DNA from: JAAYZX01 sp040770645
GTDB taxonomy: Bacteria > Actinomycetota > Thermoleophilia > RBG-16-64-13
DNA length: 21,869 nucleotides
NCBI GenBank assembly: GCA_040770645.1
Contig: JAXGIS010000022.1
Coordinates: forward strand, 1-21,869
Direction: 5' to 3'
Of this stretch, positions 8,972 to 16,963 are shown in pieces (position 1 is the stretch's first letter; each line of letters opens with the position of its first letter). Below the pieces are notes generated by a model, which saw only the letters and a program-made list of their open reading frames with translations, was not told where the DNA came from and searched no databases. A program made the translations under genes and the position numbers.

Positions 8972-10097
8972 CCGGGGCGGCGGCCAGCCGCAGTATGGCC
9001 GCCGCCAGCGCTTCTGCGTCGCCACCCGGTACCAGCAGGCCGTTCTTCTCGTGCCTCACCATCTCCGCCAGGCCCCCCACCGCACCCGCGATCAGCGGGC
9101 GACCGGAGGCCATGGCCTCGAGCGCGGCCAGAGAGGTGGCCTCCTCCACGTTCTCCGAATGCACCGACGGCACCAGCACCATATCGCACAGGCGATAGAG
9201 CTCTGAGATGGCCGACCTGTCCTGGTTGCCCAGCAGCCGCACCTGGGCTTCCAGGCCATACCGGCCAACCACTTCCTCGATGGCTGCGCGCTCTCCACCC
9301 TCCCCGGCATGGAGCAGGACGAAGCGTTCCCGCTCCTCCGGCAGCATGGCCGCCAGGGCCAAGGCTGGGTAGACCACCCCGTTCTTCTTCACCAGCCGGC
9401 GGGGGCAGAAGAGCACCGTCTTGCCCTCCGGGATCTCCCAGCGCCTCCGCAACTCCTCACTGCCCTCCCGACTGGGGGAAAAGGAGGAGGTATCGATGAA
9501 GTTCATGAGAGCCGTAACCGCCGACGCCTTTTCCGGAACGAGATTGAGGGCAAAGTCGCGCAGGCGGGTATCCACCGTCACAATGCGATCGGCCTGCCGC
9601 AAAGCCCTGAGTTCGGATCTCACCAGATACGACTCGCCCCAGGCGGACTGAGTGGTGTAGCCCTCGGAGACGGACTCGTAGAGCGGATAGCCGTGGAGAG
9701 TCAGCACCAGCGGTATGCCGTAGGTGTCAGCGACAGTGCGCAGGCCCGGCACCGAATACACATCCTGGGCGTTCAGCACCTGCCAGGGGATACCTTCCGG
9801 GCTCTGCGCCGCCACAGCCCTGCGATCGCGGGCCAACTCCCGCTCGGTGAGGCGCGCCAGAACCTGCGCCCTCGTCCACGCCGCATACATCATGCCCCAT
9901 CCACGCCGCACCCGGTTGAGAGCCCCCGCCGGCCATACGATGCCGAGATTACGAACGGCCGACGGCACATGAGCGCCCAAGTAGAGTACGTGCGCATCGT
10001 GCCCAATCGCACTCAAGCCGCGGGAAAGCATATCCAGGTGGGTGGTGGTGCCTCCCACCTGGCCCACATCGCGCATGGTGGGCAGGAGAATCCTCAC
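8910..10097 (-). CDS. GT4-family glycosyltransferase, N-terminal half of a fusion to WecG/TagA
   Basis: A GT-B fold transferase using a nucleotide sugar donor, probably adding a sugar to the lipid-linked wall-polymer repeat at the inner membrane face. N-terminal domain: MRILLPTMRDVGQVGGTTTH and LVLTLHGYPLYES. C-terminal donor-binding domain: KTVLFCPRRLVKKNGV, RLLGNQDRSAISELYRLCDM, and the family motif VLVPSVHSENVEEATSLAALEAMA with the usual Glu pair. The start is GTG 10097, overlapping the upstream stop as GTGA with GGGAGG 6 nt before it, so it is translationally coupled. Near 8968-8976 one base seems missing; the correct continuation GEGLAEAAREYVVANHSHLK lies in the adjoining frame and leads into the WecG/TagA domain. 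As read, the ORF stops at 8910 after a short out-of-frame tail. Confidence 0.85.
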   Translation of the reverse strand: MRILLPTMRDVGQVGGTTTHLDMLSRGLSAIGHDAHVLYLGAHVPSAVRNLGIVWPAGALNRVRRGWGMMYAAWTRAQVLARLTERELARDRRAVAAQSPEGIPWQVLNAQDVYSVPGLRTVADTYGIPLVLTLHGYPLYESVSEGYTTQSAWGESYLVRSELRALRQADRIVTVDTRLRDFALNLVPEKASAVTALMNFIDTSSFSPSREGSEELRRRWEIPEGKTVLFCPRRLVKKNGVVYPALALAAMLPEERERFVLLHAGEGGERAAIEEVVGRYGLEAQVRLLGNQDRSAISELYRLCDMVLVPSVHSENVEEATSLAALEAMASGRPLIAGAVGGLAEMVRHEKNGLLVPGGDAEALAAAILRLAAAPASARASPRPPGSTWWPTTRT

Positions 10098-11308
10098 CGG
10101 ACACCTCCCGCCGCCGGGCCGCCGCCGGCGCGTGAGACCAGACCTCGGCGACGCAACATGTCTTCCACCAACCCGGAGATGGCCTCCACGCGGTGATCCC
10201 AGCTGTTCTGCTCGGCCAGCGCCACTCTGGCCGCCCGCCTCTCGGGACCGTCTTCGGCCAATGCCTGCCGGATGAGCCCCGGGAAATCGGCAGGCCCTTC
10301 AGCGATCATGATGGCGCCCCGGTAGCGCTCCAACTCCGGCAGCCCGCTCACAATAACCGGCACTCCACCCGCCAGATACTCAAAGAGTTTGAGCGGGAAG
10401 ATGTTGCGGGTGAGCTCCATGGTCTTGTAGGGAATGAGGGCCACATCCAGGGATTTGACGTAGGCCGGCAACTCGGGGACCTGCTTGCGGCCCAGGAGGT
10501 GCACGTTGGGCAGGGAGGCCAAAGTGGCCTCATCCACATCGCCCGGGCGAATGGGTCCGATAAGAAGAACGTTCCACGACGGGTCGGCCTCGGCGATGGC
10601 CTTGATGGCCTGCACATCCAGGCGCTCGTCATGGATGCCGATGACGCCGATCCGGGGATGGGAGTGCGCCGCGGCGTCGGCGGGCAGAGGCAGCGCCGGA
10701 TCCAGAGCCTGTTTGAAGTGCTCGATGTCGCCTGCGTTGGGCACGTGGAACACGTGCGGGTTGAACTCGGCCCGGGCGGCGCGCAGATTGTCGGCCGTAC
10801 ACACCACCAGATCGGCACGACGACACAACTCCTCGTCGTACGACCAGACCACCTCCGGCTTCACGAACCCCGGAAACGCCGAGTGCTCATCCACACAGTG
10901 GTAGACAGTCGCCACCGGGTCGAGAAGATCCACGATATCCACCGCTGTAGGTAGATAGCTCCACAGCAGATAATCGCGAAAGCCGAGATGTCGCACGGCC
11001 CAACGCACATACGCTGCAATAATGCGTTGATTGACGCGGTTGATCTCCCGGCGCACGTTGCCGAAGGGGAGCAGCGGCGGGGGCGTCAGCGTCCATAGAT
11101 CGAACTCGGCGCGTGGCGCTCGGGGTGGTACCGCCCCCCACCTTCGCAGGCGTTCCGGCACTACGAACGGAGCCAACATGGTCACCGGCTCTTCCACATA
11201 TAGGATGCGATTGGTAGGGGCCAACCGGTGCATGATCTGCTGCTTGCTCGTCCAGTGCGCCCAGTAGTCCAGCGACGACAGCACAACGATGTCCCAACCT
11301 CGTAACAT
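10094..11308 (-). CDS. Glycosyltransferase (GT-B, TuaH-like) of the wall-polymer cluster
   Basis: 404 residues, frame intact. The start MLRGWDIVVLSSLDYWAHWT, a VYHCVDEHSAFPGF segment, then a RRADLVVCTADNL segment and VPNAGDIEHF in the middle fit glycosyltransferases resembling the teichuronic acid enzyme TuaH. The C-terminal domain has IGPIRPGDVD, LGRKQVPELPAYVKSLDVAL, and the donor-binding motif FPLKLFEYLAGGVPVIVSGL. I chose ATG 11308, which starts the conserved sequence; a longer frame reaches 11470 but overlaps the previous gene with low-complexity residues. The stop overlaps the next glycosyltransferase start (GTGA). Donor and acceptor sugars cannot be read from sequence. Confidence 0.87.
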   Translation of the reverse strand: MLRGWDIVVLSSLDYWAHWTSKQQIMHRLAPTNRILYVEEPVTMLAPFVVPERLRRWGAVPPRAPRAEFDLWTLTPPPLLPFGNVRREINRVNQRIIAAYVRWAVRHLGFRDYLLWSYLPTAVDIVDLLDPVATVYHCVDEHSAFPGFVKPEVVWSYDEELCRRADLVVCTADNLRAARAEFNPHVFHVPNAGDIEHFKQALDPALPLPADAAAHSHPRIGVIGIHDERLDVQAIKAIAEADPSWNVLLIGPIRPGDVDEATLASLPNVHLLGRKQVPELPAYVKSLDVALIPYKTMELTRNIFPLKLFEYLAGGVPVIVSGLPELERYRGAIMIAEGPADFPGLIRQALAEDGPERRAARVALAEQNSWDHRVEAISGLVEDMLRRRGLVSRAGGGPAAGGVR

Positions 11309-11355
11309 GACGCGACGACCTGCCCTTCCACTCCAACGTGTAGTGTATGCGCAGC

Positions 11356-12602
11356 CTACCGGGCTGTTGCGATTGAGCGGCGGTAAGCGTGCTCGTACTG
11401 CCTGGCTGCAGCCTGGGGGACGAATTCCCTGGTCACCCGGCTCGCCCCGGCCCTTCCCATGGCCAGGCACAAATCTGGATCTTCCAACAACTGCGTGACG
11501 CGCCCGGCCATAGCTGCTGCGGCCGCTTCACGGTCCACACGCGACACCACGAAACCGGATACACCGTCTTCCAAGACCTCCGGGACGCCTCCCACCGCCG
11601 AGGCCACCACCGGAAGTCCGGTGGACATCGCTTCCATAATAGACAGCGGCAGCCCCTCGGAGATAGAGGTAAGCCAATAGACCGAGAGCCGGCGCAACGC
11701 CGGCCATATGCTGGGCACCCGTCCGGTGAATGCCACCCGCTCGGCAATCCCCAGCGACACCGCCGTCTGCCGGAGCCCGGGCCCGTCCGGCCCATCGCCC
11801 ACCACCGCCAGCCTGGCTGTGGGCATCTCGGCGGCCACCCGAGCGAACGAACGCAACATCAAATCGATATCCTTGACCCCCACCAGCCGCGCCACCGTAC
11901 CCACCCATCGTGCATTCGGAGCATCGATGCGCGCCATGGCTTCGGGGAGCTCTGGGTCCGAAGCCTGCGCGGCTCCCGGTGCAGACGCCGAGTCCCGCAT
12001 CCAAGCGGCACGTTGTCCGGGAAGGGGGCGGTTAGGGTCTAGCTCGAGACCGGGGCGCACCACCAGCAGTTTGGCCGTCGGGTATCCCCGCCCCACCAAC
12101 CGGCGGCGCAGGTCCTCAGAACGGCACACGATCCCGTCCACAGCCACCAGTGTGGCACGGTCGAAGACGCCGTAGACGGAGGCGCGAAGACGGCTGCGGT
12201 AGTCCAGAAGAAGATCAGAGTGAATAGTGGTGAAGTACCGAGGACAGTGCCTGCCCGTCGAACTCTCGGCGCTCCCGGCTCGAGGATGCGGCAGGCGCAA
12301 CACACGAACGGGTAGGTTGGCGCGAGAACCATGAGTGTGCACCACGTCCCACTCCCCCGGCAGCGCAGAGCGCAGAGGGGCGGCATGCGCGGATCGAAGG
12401 GGCCGGACATGGGAAGCACCTCCCGGGATGCCGCGCCGGGCGGCTTCATCCGCCAATCCCCGCTCCCCAGGCACAACAGATGCAAATCGAGACCCCGCTC
12501 GAGCAGAGCGGACAGCAAAGGCACCAAATGAGTCATCACGCCACCGACGTCGCCTCCGCCGATGACGTGCACCACCCGCAGCGGGCGGTCCGCCGTCTTC
12601 AC
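11356..12602 (-). pseudogene. GT4-family glycosyltransferase, three frame breaks in the N-terminal domain
   Basis: The start is GTG 12602, overlapping the upstream stop (GTGA), with GGCGAGG just before it: VKTADRPLRVVHVIGGGDVG is a classic GT4 first strand. The C-terminal domain is complete in another frame: GTVARLVGVKDIDLMLRSF, AVVGDGPDGPGLRQTAVSLG, VAFTGRVPSIWPALRRLSVY, and TSISEGLPLSIMEAMSTGLP, ending at TAG 11356. Between 12374 and 12468 the N-domain switches frame three times: LLCLG|ERGLADEAARRGI|REVLPMSGPFDPRMPP|LRSALPGEWDVVHTHGSR. The breaks lie near 12465-12468, 12422-12427 and 12374-12380, all in or beside G/C runs. Restored length (~415) is normal. Expected role is adding a sugar to the lipid-linked repeat. 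Broken as read; error versus decay is open. Confidence 0.8.
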
Positions 12603-14753
12603 GCCTCGCCCCCCACAGCCGTGCTGCCCCTCACTGCCGCGTCATGCCCCGCCGCCACACCACGCCCGGAGGCCCCCCTATCGGCACCGAGCGCACCCAC
12701 CGGCGCCTGGTCACGCAAGGTCCGCGCCCGGCCCAAGCCCTGGGTCTCATCCTCGCGTGGGGGCAACGATGAAGCCAGGCCGGCCAAAAACCAGAAACCC
12801 GCGCCCACCACCAGCGTCTCCCAGATACTTGTGGTGAACGCCGCCACGCACACGGCCACAAATCCACCGAACACGCCCGCGCTGAGACTCCGTAGAAAAG
12901 GATCGCCCTCGGCCAAGTAGGCAGCCACCACGCCCTTGCCGGCGCGAGCCAGGATCCACACGAACGCCAGAAGCAGCAACACGCCTCCTTCGGCCCCCAA
13001 CTGCAGGTAGTAGCTGTCGATCCACAGCCTGCCGTATCCGGCGAGGTAGGCGCTGGTCCCTCCCAACGTGCCCAGACCCACTCCCCACCACGGGTGCTCC
13101 GCCATGCGCAAGAGGGCTATGCGCCACACGTAAAGACGACCGTTGGTGGCGCTGAGTTGTAGATAGTAGCTGCTGAAACCAAAGAGGAGACGATCCCAGA
13201 AACGCCGCGGAACCAGGAGGGCCAGAACTACGGCCGCCCCGAACAGACGCGCTAGCCACGGCCGAAAGGCGAGCAGGGCCAGAGCCACGAAGCCCACCAC
13301 CAACCCGATATACGCCCCACGGCTGAAGGTGACGGCCAAGGCCGCCAGCAGCAGTGCCGCTACGGCGCCACAGACCATACGCCATATGGAGCGGACGCGG
13401 GAGAGCGCCAGGGAGCCCGACAGCATTATCCCCAGGAGCAGGAAACCCCCCAAACCGTTGGGATTGTTGATGATGGAATAGGCTCGGGTGCCGATATCTT
13501 CGTGCGTATCCACCCAAGAAGCGGGCATGGGTGCGTTGGTGACGTACTGGTAGAGGCCGTGCAGAGCAAGAAGCACCGACGCGCCGAGGAACACGGCCAC
13601 GGTGGCTTTGACCCACCGCCGATCTTTGGGCAGCCAAACGGCGAGGTAGTAGAAGAGGAAGGGTTGGAACGTGACGCGAAGCGCGAACTGGGCCACCTGA
13701 TCAGGCACGCGGTTGATGAGGATCGATCCCACGGCCACAGTCAATGCCGCCAATATGGGTACGGTGATCGGCACAGCCCGCCATTCGTACCGGCGAAGGA
13801 CCAGCGCCCCGAACGCCGCCACCGCGAAGCCGCCCACGATGAAGGCCTCGTCCCAGTAACTGCCCAGGCCCGGCCCGAGGAGGTTGCGGGCCAACCAATC
13901 CACCCAAGGGAATGCCGCCGGTACCAACAGCAGGAACTCCCCGCGAAAGGGTACGACGGCCATCAGCCACACCAGCACCGCCGCACCTACCAGAGTGACG
14001 AAGGCATCGAGCCCCGCAGCGGCGCTCAGGCCTCCGGCCATCGCGGCCGCGGCGGCCGCAAGCCACACAGCCCAGCCCGCACCGATGTACCGGTGTCCTT
14101 GGGGCGGGACTTTGACCAGTCCTTCCCCCGATACCGCCTCAGCCGCGCCCGGCCCCCCGGCCCTCATATGCGCCTCGGGCCACGAAGCGCCTCGCGCCGG
14201 GTCGAGCCGATCAGGAGCCACAAGTCCGGCGGCGACACCCATCCTGCCCCCGACAGAGGCACCGCCGCCCAATGCAAGCAAACGAGGCCGGGCGGCGGCG
14301 ATCAAGCCCGCCGCCGCCAACAACCCGCCGGCCAACCCCTCTCGCCAAGAAGCGGTCAAGGAAGCACGGACGATTCCACCGGCGACAAAGCAGGCACCAA
14401 CGACGCGCAGCCAACTTCCCCCGGCCAGAAACGATACCTCCCAGGATGACGCCGCGCGACGCAGTCCGCGGCCCACCCCGCCTTCTCCCAAGCGGCGGGC
14501 CACAGCCACGTAGCTGCGCGCAACGAGCCCAACCCCCGATCCCCTCGCTCAGGGGCAGAGGGGCCAGGAGAGGAAATGGACGCAAGGCGGCCCCTCTGAG
14601 CGACAGCAGGCGGCTCCCGGCGACTCCAGCGGCCGCGGCCCGGCCGGCGGCCGCCACCGCCCGCCCCGTCAGCGAGGCCGCCCACACCACGCCACACCAT
14701 CGCCACGCCGAGCGGAGTACCCGCCCCGTCAGCGAGGCCGACCAGACACTCAA
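12599..14753 (-). CDS. O-antigen polymerase/ligase-like membrane protein, one frameshift near its N-terminus
   Basis: A many-helix protein with a Wzy_C-type region: INNPNGLGGFLLLGIMLSGS, a VTFSRGAYIGLVVGFVALAL helix, the periplasmic-side loop SATNGRLYVWRIALLRMAEHPWWGVG, and DSYYLQLGAEGGVLLLLAF. The likely role is polymerising or transferring undecaprenyl-linked repeats. The longest open frame begins at GTG 14509, but the DNA upstream codes for a family-like N-terminus (SLTGRVLRSAW, SLTGRAVAAAGRA, SRLL, PLPLSEGIG) joining GVGLVARSYVAVARRLGEGG after removal of one C in the run 14533-14537. The extended start would be TTG 14753, overlapping the DUF4330 stop. Total ~717 residues. The C-terminal ~60 residues are Arg/Gly-rich and cytoplasmic. 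The family call is firm; the exact start is not. Confidence 0.8.
14660..14680. repeat. 21-bp direct repeat, copy A
   Basis: Identical to 14720-14740, exactly 60 bp apart, so both copies are read in the same frame. They encode two ASLTGRx units near the start of the polymerase-like protein. Confidence 0.85.
14720..14740. repeat. 21-bp direct repeat, copy B
   Basis: Second copy of the 14660-14680 sequence, perfect over 21 bp. The 60-bp period (20 codons) suggests an internal duplication within the N-terminal amphipathic region rather than a regulatory site. Confidence 0.85.
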
Positions 14754-15238
14754 TCCCCAACCACCCTGACGCCCTGGATCTGAGTCTTGACGCCGAACCC
14801 AGGACCATGAACCATGAGCGGCATACCTACCCTGAGCACCACCCCGCCAACCGAGATATCGGAGCCGGAGTCGTGGCCCTCACCCCTAACTTTGATCTCC
14901 AAATCCCAGTACACCTGCGAGACCGCACCGGTTACCGGCCTACCATCGGCCATGAACACATCGAGTGGCATGCGTGTGGCCCTGGGTTCCTCGTGCACGT
15001 AGCCCAGAAGCGCCCCTCCTTCGTCGTACACCGGAGAACCCTCGGCAATGGTTATTACGGTGGGGTCACGCACTTTCTCCACGGTGAGGGTGGTCTCCAC
15101 CGTGACCAACGCATCCGCCGGCTTGGCGAAGCGCACCACGGCGAACAGCACCAGCGCCACCAGCAGAAGGAGGATCAAGATGTCGACCAGGCCGATCTTG
15201 CCAAAGAGCCGCCCCTGCCGATCGATGAAGGTGGTCAT
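14750..15238 (-). CDS. DUF4330 family membrane-anchored protein
   Basis: 162 residues. The short N-terminus (MTTFIDRQGRLFGKIGLVDI) is followed by one transmembrane helix (about 17-37) and an extracytoplasmic domain of ~120 residues rich in beta-type sequence, with VTVETTLTVEKVRDPTV and VYDEGGALLGYV. Length and layout match DUF4330, a family of unknown function. ATG 15238 is preceded by GGAG at 8 nt; the alternative GTG 15247 has no such site. It is the first gene of the envelope run, its stop overlaps the proposed start of the polymerase-like gene, and it faces the epimerase across 225 bp. The position suggests a role in wall-polymer export or assembly; that is inference. Confidence 0.85.
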   Translation of the reverse strand: MTTFIDRQGRLFGKIGLVDILILLLLVALVLFAVVRFAKPADALVTVETTLTVEKVRDPTVITIAEGSPVYDEGGALLGYVHEEPRATRMPLDVFMADGRPVTGAVSQVYWDLEIKVRGEGHDSGSDISVGGVVLRVGMPLMVHGPGFGVKTQIQGVRVVGD

Positions 15239-15286
15239 ATCCGACACTCCGCAGACGGTGGGATAAGCATGTGGAAGGCGCCAGTG

Positions 15287-15292
15287 ATTCTA
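15287..15292 (-). promoter_or_regulatory. Possible -10 element for the envelope operon
   Basis: TAGAAT on the minus strand lies in the only AT-rich patch of the 225-bp gap, ~49 bp before the DUF4330 ATG. No good -35 lies 16-18 bp upstream; a TTGACT (15301-15306) is only 8 bp away, so this is weak. Confidence 0.3.
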
Positions 15293-15428
15293 GCTTAAGC
15301 AGTCAACGGCGGCCAGACGCCGAGCGGGGGTAGAGGCCCCAGAAACGCAACCGGGAACGGCGTCGGGCCGAGTGCGGACCACACCTGGAACCCCAGGCCG
15401 ACGGCAGCCAGACCCACGGACTCCCTAC

Positions 15429-15457
15429 TTGTTATCAGTGGGGCGGTCGGATAGAGT
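15429..15457 (+). promoter_or_regulatory. Candidate promoter of the UDP-GlcNAc 2-epimerase gene
   Basis: TTGTTA (15429-15434), 17 bp, then TAGAGT (15452-15457). Transcription would start about at the ATG at 15464, giving a leaderless message; this fits the weak ribosome site before that gene. Confidence 0.4.
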
Positions 15458-15463
15458 CGAGAC

Positions 15464-16639
15464 ATGCGCACGCTGTTCGTCACCTTCGGTACTCGTCCTG
15501 AAGCCATCAAAATGGCCCCTGTGGTGCAGGAACTCAATCGCCGGGACCATTTCCGCGTCATCACCTGCGTTACGGCCCAGCACCGGGAGATGCTGGACCA
15601 AGTCATCGAAACGTTCGGTATCCCCGTCGATTACGATTTGGACGTTATGAGGCACTCCCAGTCTCTGACGCACATCACCACCGCCGTGCTCCAAGGCCTA
15701 GAGCCGCTGTTGGAGAGTACGGAACCGCACATGGTCCTAGTGCACGGGGACACCACCACCACGTTTGCGGCTGCTCTGGCAGCCTTCTATCGCCAGATTT
15801 CCGTGGCCCACGTGGAAGCGGGGTTGCGCACCGACACCCTGTACAGCCCGTATCCCGAAGAGGCCAACCGCCGCTTGGCCGACCGCCTGTGCGAGGTGCT
15901 ATTGGCGCCCACCGAGACCGCCCGGGCAGCACTGCTGGCGGAGGGAGCCCCCTCCAACGCCATAGTGGTGACCGGCAACACTGTCATCGATGCATTGCTG
16001 CTGACGGCCGCACAGCCCACGCCCCCCTTCGAACCTTCGCTTGAGGCCGCTCTGCACCGCCCCGGCCCCAAAATCCTGGTTACGGTACACCGTCGTGAAA
16101 GCTGGGGCATGCCCATGGCCTCCATCGCCCGCGCCATCCGCGGATGCTGCCGCCGGCACCCTGACCTAACCTTCATATTCCCCATCCACCTCAACCCGGT
16201 GGTGCGCGAGACCTTTCGGAGCATTTTGGGCAACGAGCCCGGCGTGGTGTTCGCCGAACCACAACCCTACCGTCGGTTCGTCCACCTCATGAAGGCGGTT
16301 GACCTCGTAATTACCGACTCGGGGGGGATACAAGAAGAGGCTCCCGCCCTCGGCAAACCGGTGCTGGTTATGCGCGATGTAACCGAGCGGCCGGAGGGGC
16401 TGGAGGCCGGCACGGCCCGCTTGGTGGGAACGGACTCCGCGGTGATCGAGGCGAGCATCACAGAACTGTTGAGCGACCGCGGCGCCTACGACGACATGGC
16501 CAACGCCGTCAGCCCTTACGGAGACGGGCGGGCGGCACAGCGCATTGCGGATCACCTCGAGCACTTTTTCGGTTTCCGCGCACAGCCGGCCGAAGAGTTC
16601 GTCTACCGTCCAGGGTCGAACCAGCCGGAGGCCTCATAG
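15464..16639 (+). CDS. wecB: UDP-N-acetylglucosamine 2-epimerase (non-hydrolysing)
   Basis: Converts UDP-GlcNAc to UDP-ManNAc in the cytoplasm. 391 residues, the usual length, frame intact. All family motifs are present: GTRPEAIKMAPV (9-20), HGDTTTT with Asp96, HVEAGLRT with Glu118, YSPYPEEANRR with Glu132, GNTVIDAL, TVHRRES with His209, the IHLNPVVRE segment, DSGGIQEEAP (285-294), and ERPEG. The start is MRTLFVTFGTRPEA at ATG 15464. It diverges from the DUF4330-led envelope operon and is the natural donor supply for the WecG/TagA domain encoded there. MnaA is the name used in Gram-positive bacteria. It ends 37 bp from a convergent operon with no terminator hairpin that I can see. Confidence 0.95.
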   Translation: MRTLFVTFGTRPEAIKMAPVVQELNRRDHFRVITCVTAQHREMLDQVIETFGIPVDYDLDVMRHSQSLTHITTAVLQGLEPLLESTEPHMVLVHGDTTTTFAAALAAFYRQISVAHVEAGLRTDTLYSPYPEEANRRLADRLCEVLLAPTETARAALLAEGAPSNAIVVTGNTVIDALLLTAAQPTPPFEPSLEAALHRPGPKILVTVHRRESWGMPMASIARAIRGCCRRHPDLTFIFPIHLNPVVRETFRSILGNEPGVVFAEPQPYRRFVHLMKAVDLVITDSGGIQEEAPALGKPVLVMRDVTERPEGLEAGTARLVGTDSAVIEASITELLSDRGAYDDMANAVSPYGDGRAAQRIADHLEHFFGFRAQPAEEFVYRPGSNQPEAS

Positions 16640-16676
16640 CCAACTTGGGCTGAAGACCTCGCAACCAGACCCTCAG

Positions 16677-16949
16677 CTACAGGTCCTCATACTCCCCGTC
16701 GGCGCTGCTGCAAGACAGGAAGTCCTTCACGCTCGAGTCTTCCTGCACTATTCCCACGAACAATACCGACCCTCCCGACAGCAGCGTCACCCTGGTCCCA
16801 GAAATCAGACGCACCGGCGCGCCGCTCGTATCAACCAAGCGTCGCAGATAAGACGTATCCAGTTCCCGTTCAACGTCCACACCGCCCAACTCGATCGACG
16901 GGCCGCATTCCACCTGCAAGGTCAAAGGCTTCGCGTCATCCAACTTCAT
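16677..16949 (-). CDS. Uncharacterised 90-residue protein downstream of larB
   Basis: The start is ATG 16949, 14 bp after the larB stop, with GAGGGG 7 nt upstream; a longer frame to 17012 would overlap larB. No family is recognised. The sequence is soluble and acidic, without signal peptide or membrane helix: MKLDDAKPLTLQVECGPSIE, then VDVERELDTSYLRRLVD, a beta-rich stretch PVRLISGTRVTLLSGGSVLFVGI, and an acidic C-terminus SSADGEYEDL. There are two cysteines, one near each end. Tight spacing and a good ribosome site support it as a real last gene of the operon. Confidence 0.65.
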   Translation of the reverse strand: MKLDDAKPLTLQVECGPSIELGGVDVERELDTSYLRRLVDTSGAPVRLISGTRVTLLSGGSVLFVGIVQEDSSVKDFLSCSSADGEYEDL

Positions 16950-16963
16950 CGCCCGCCCCCTCG

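Noticed and set aside
13502..14449. 315-codon plus-strand frame opposite the polymerase-like gene
   Set aside because: Shadow of a strongly supported membrane protein gene; low-complexity Arg/Pro/Gly composition.
15295..15606. Minus-strand frame across the gap before the epimerase
   Set aside because: No ribosome site, no family features, and it overlaps the conserved start of the epimerase.
16640..16676. Bidirectional terminator between the epimerase and the convergent operon
   Set aside because: The 37 bp contain no stable inverted repeat that I can find.
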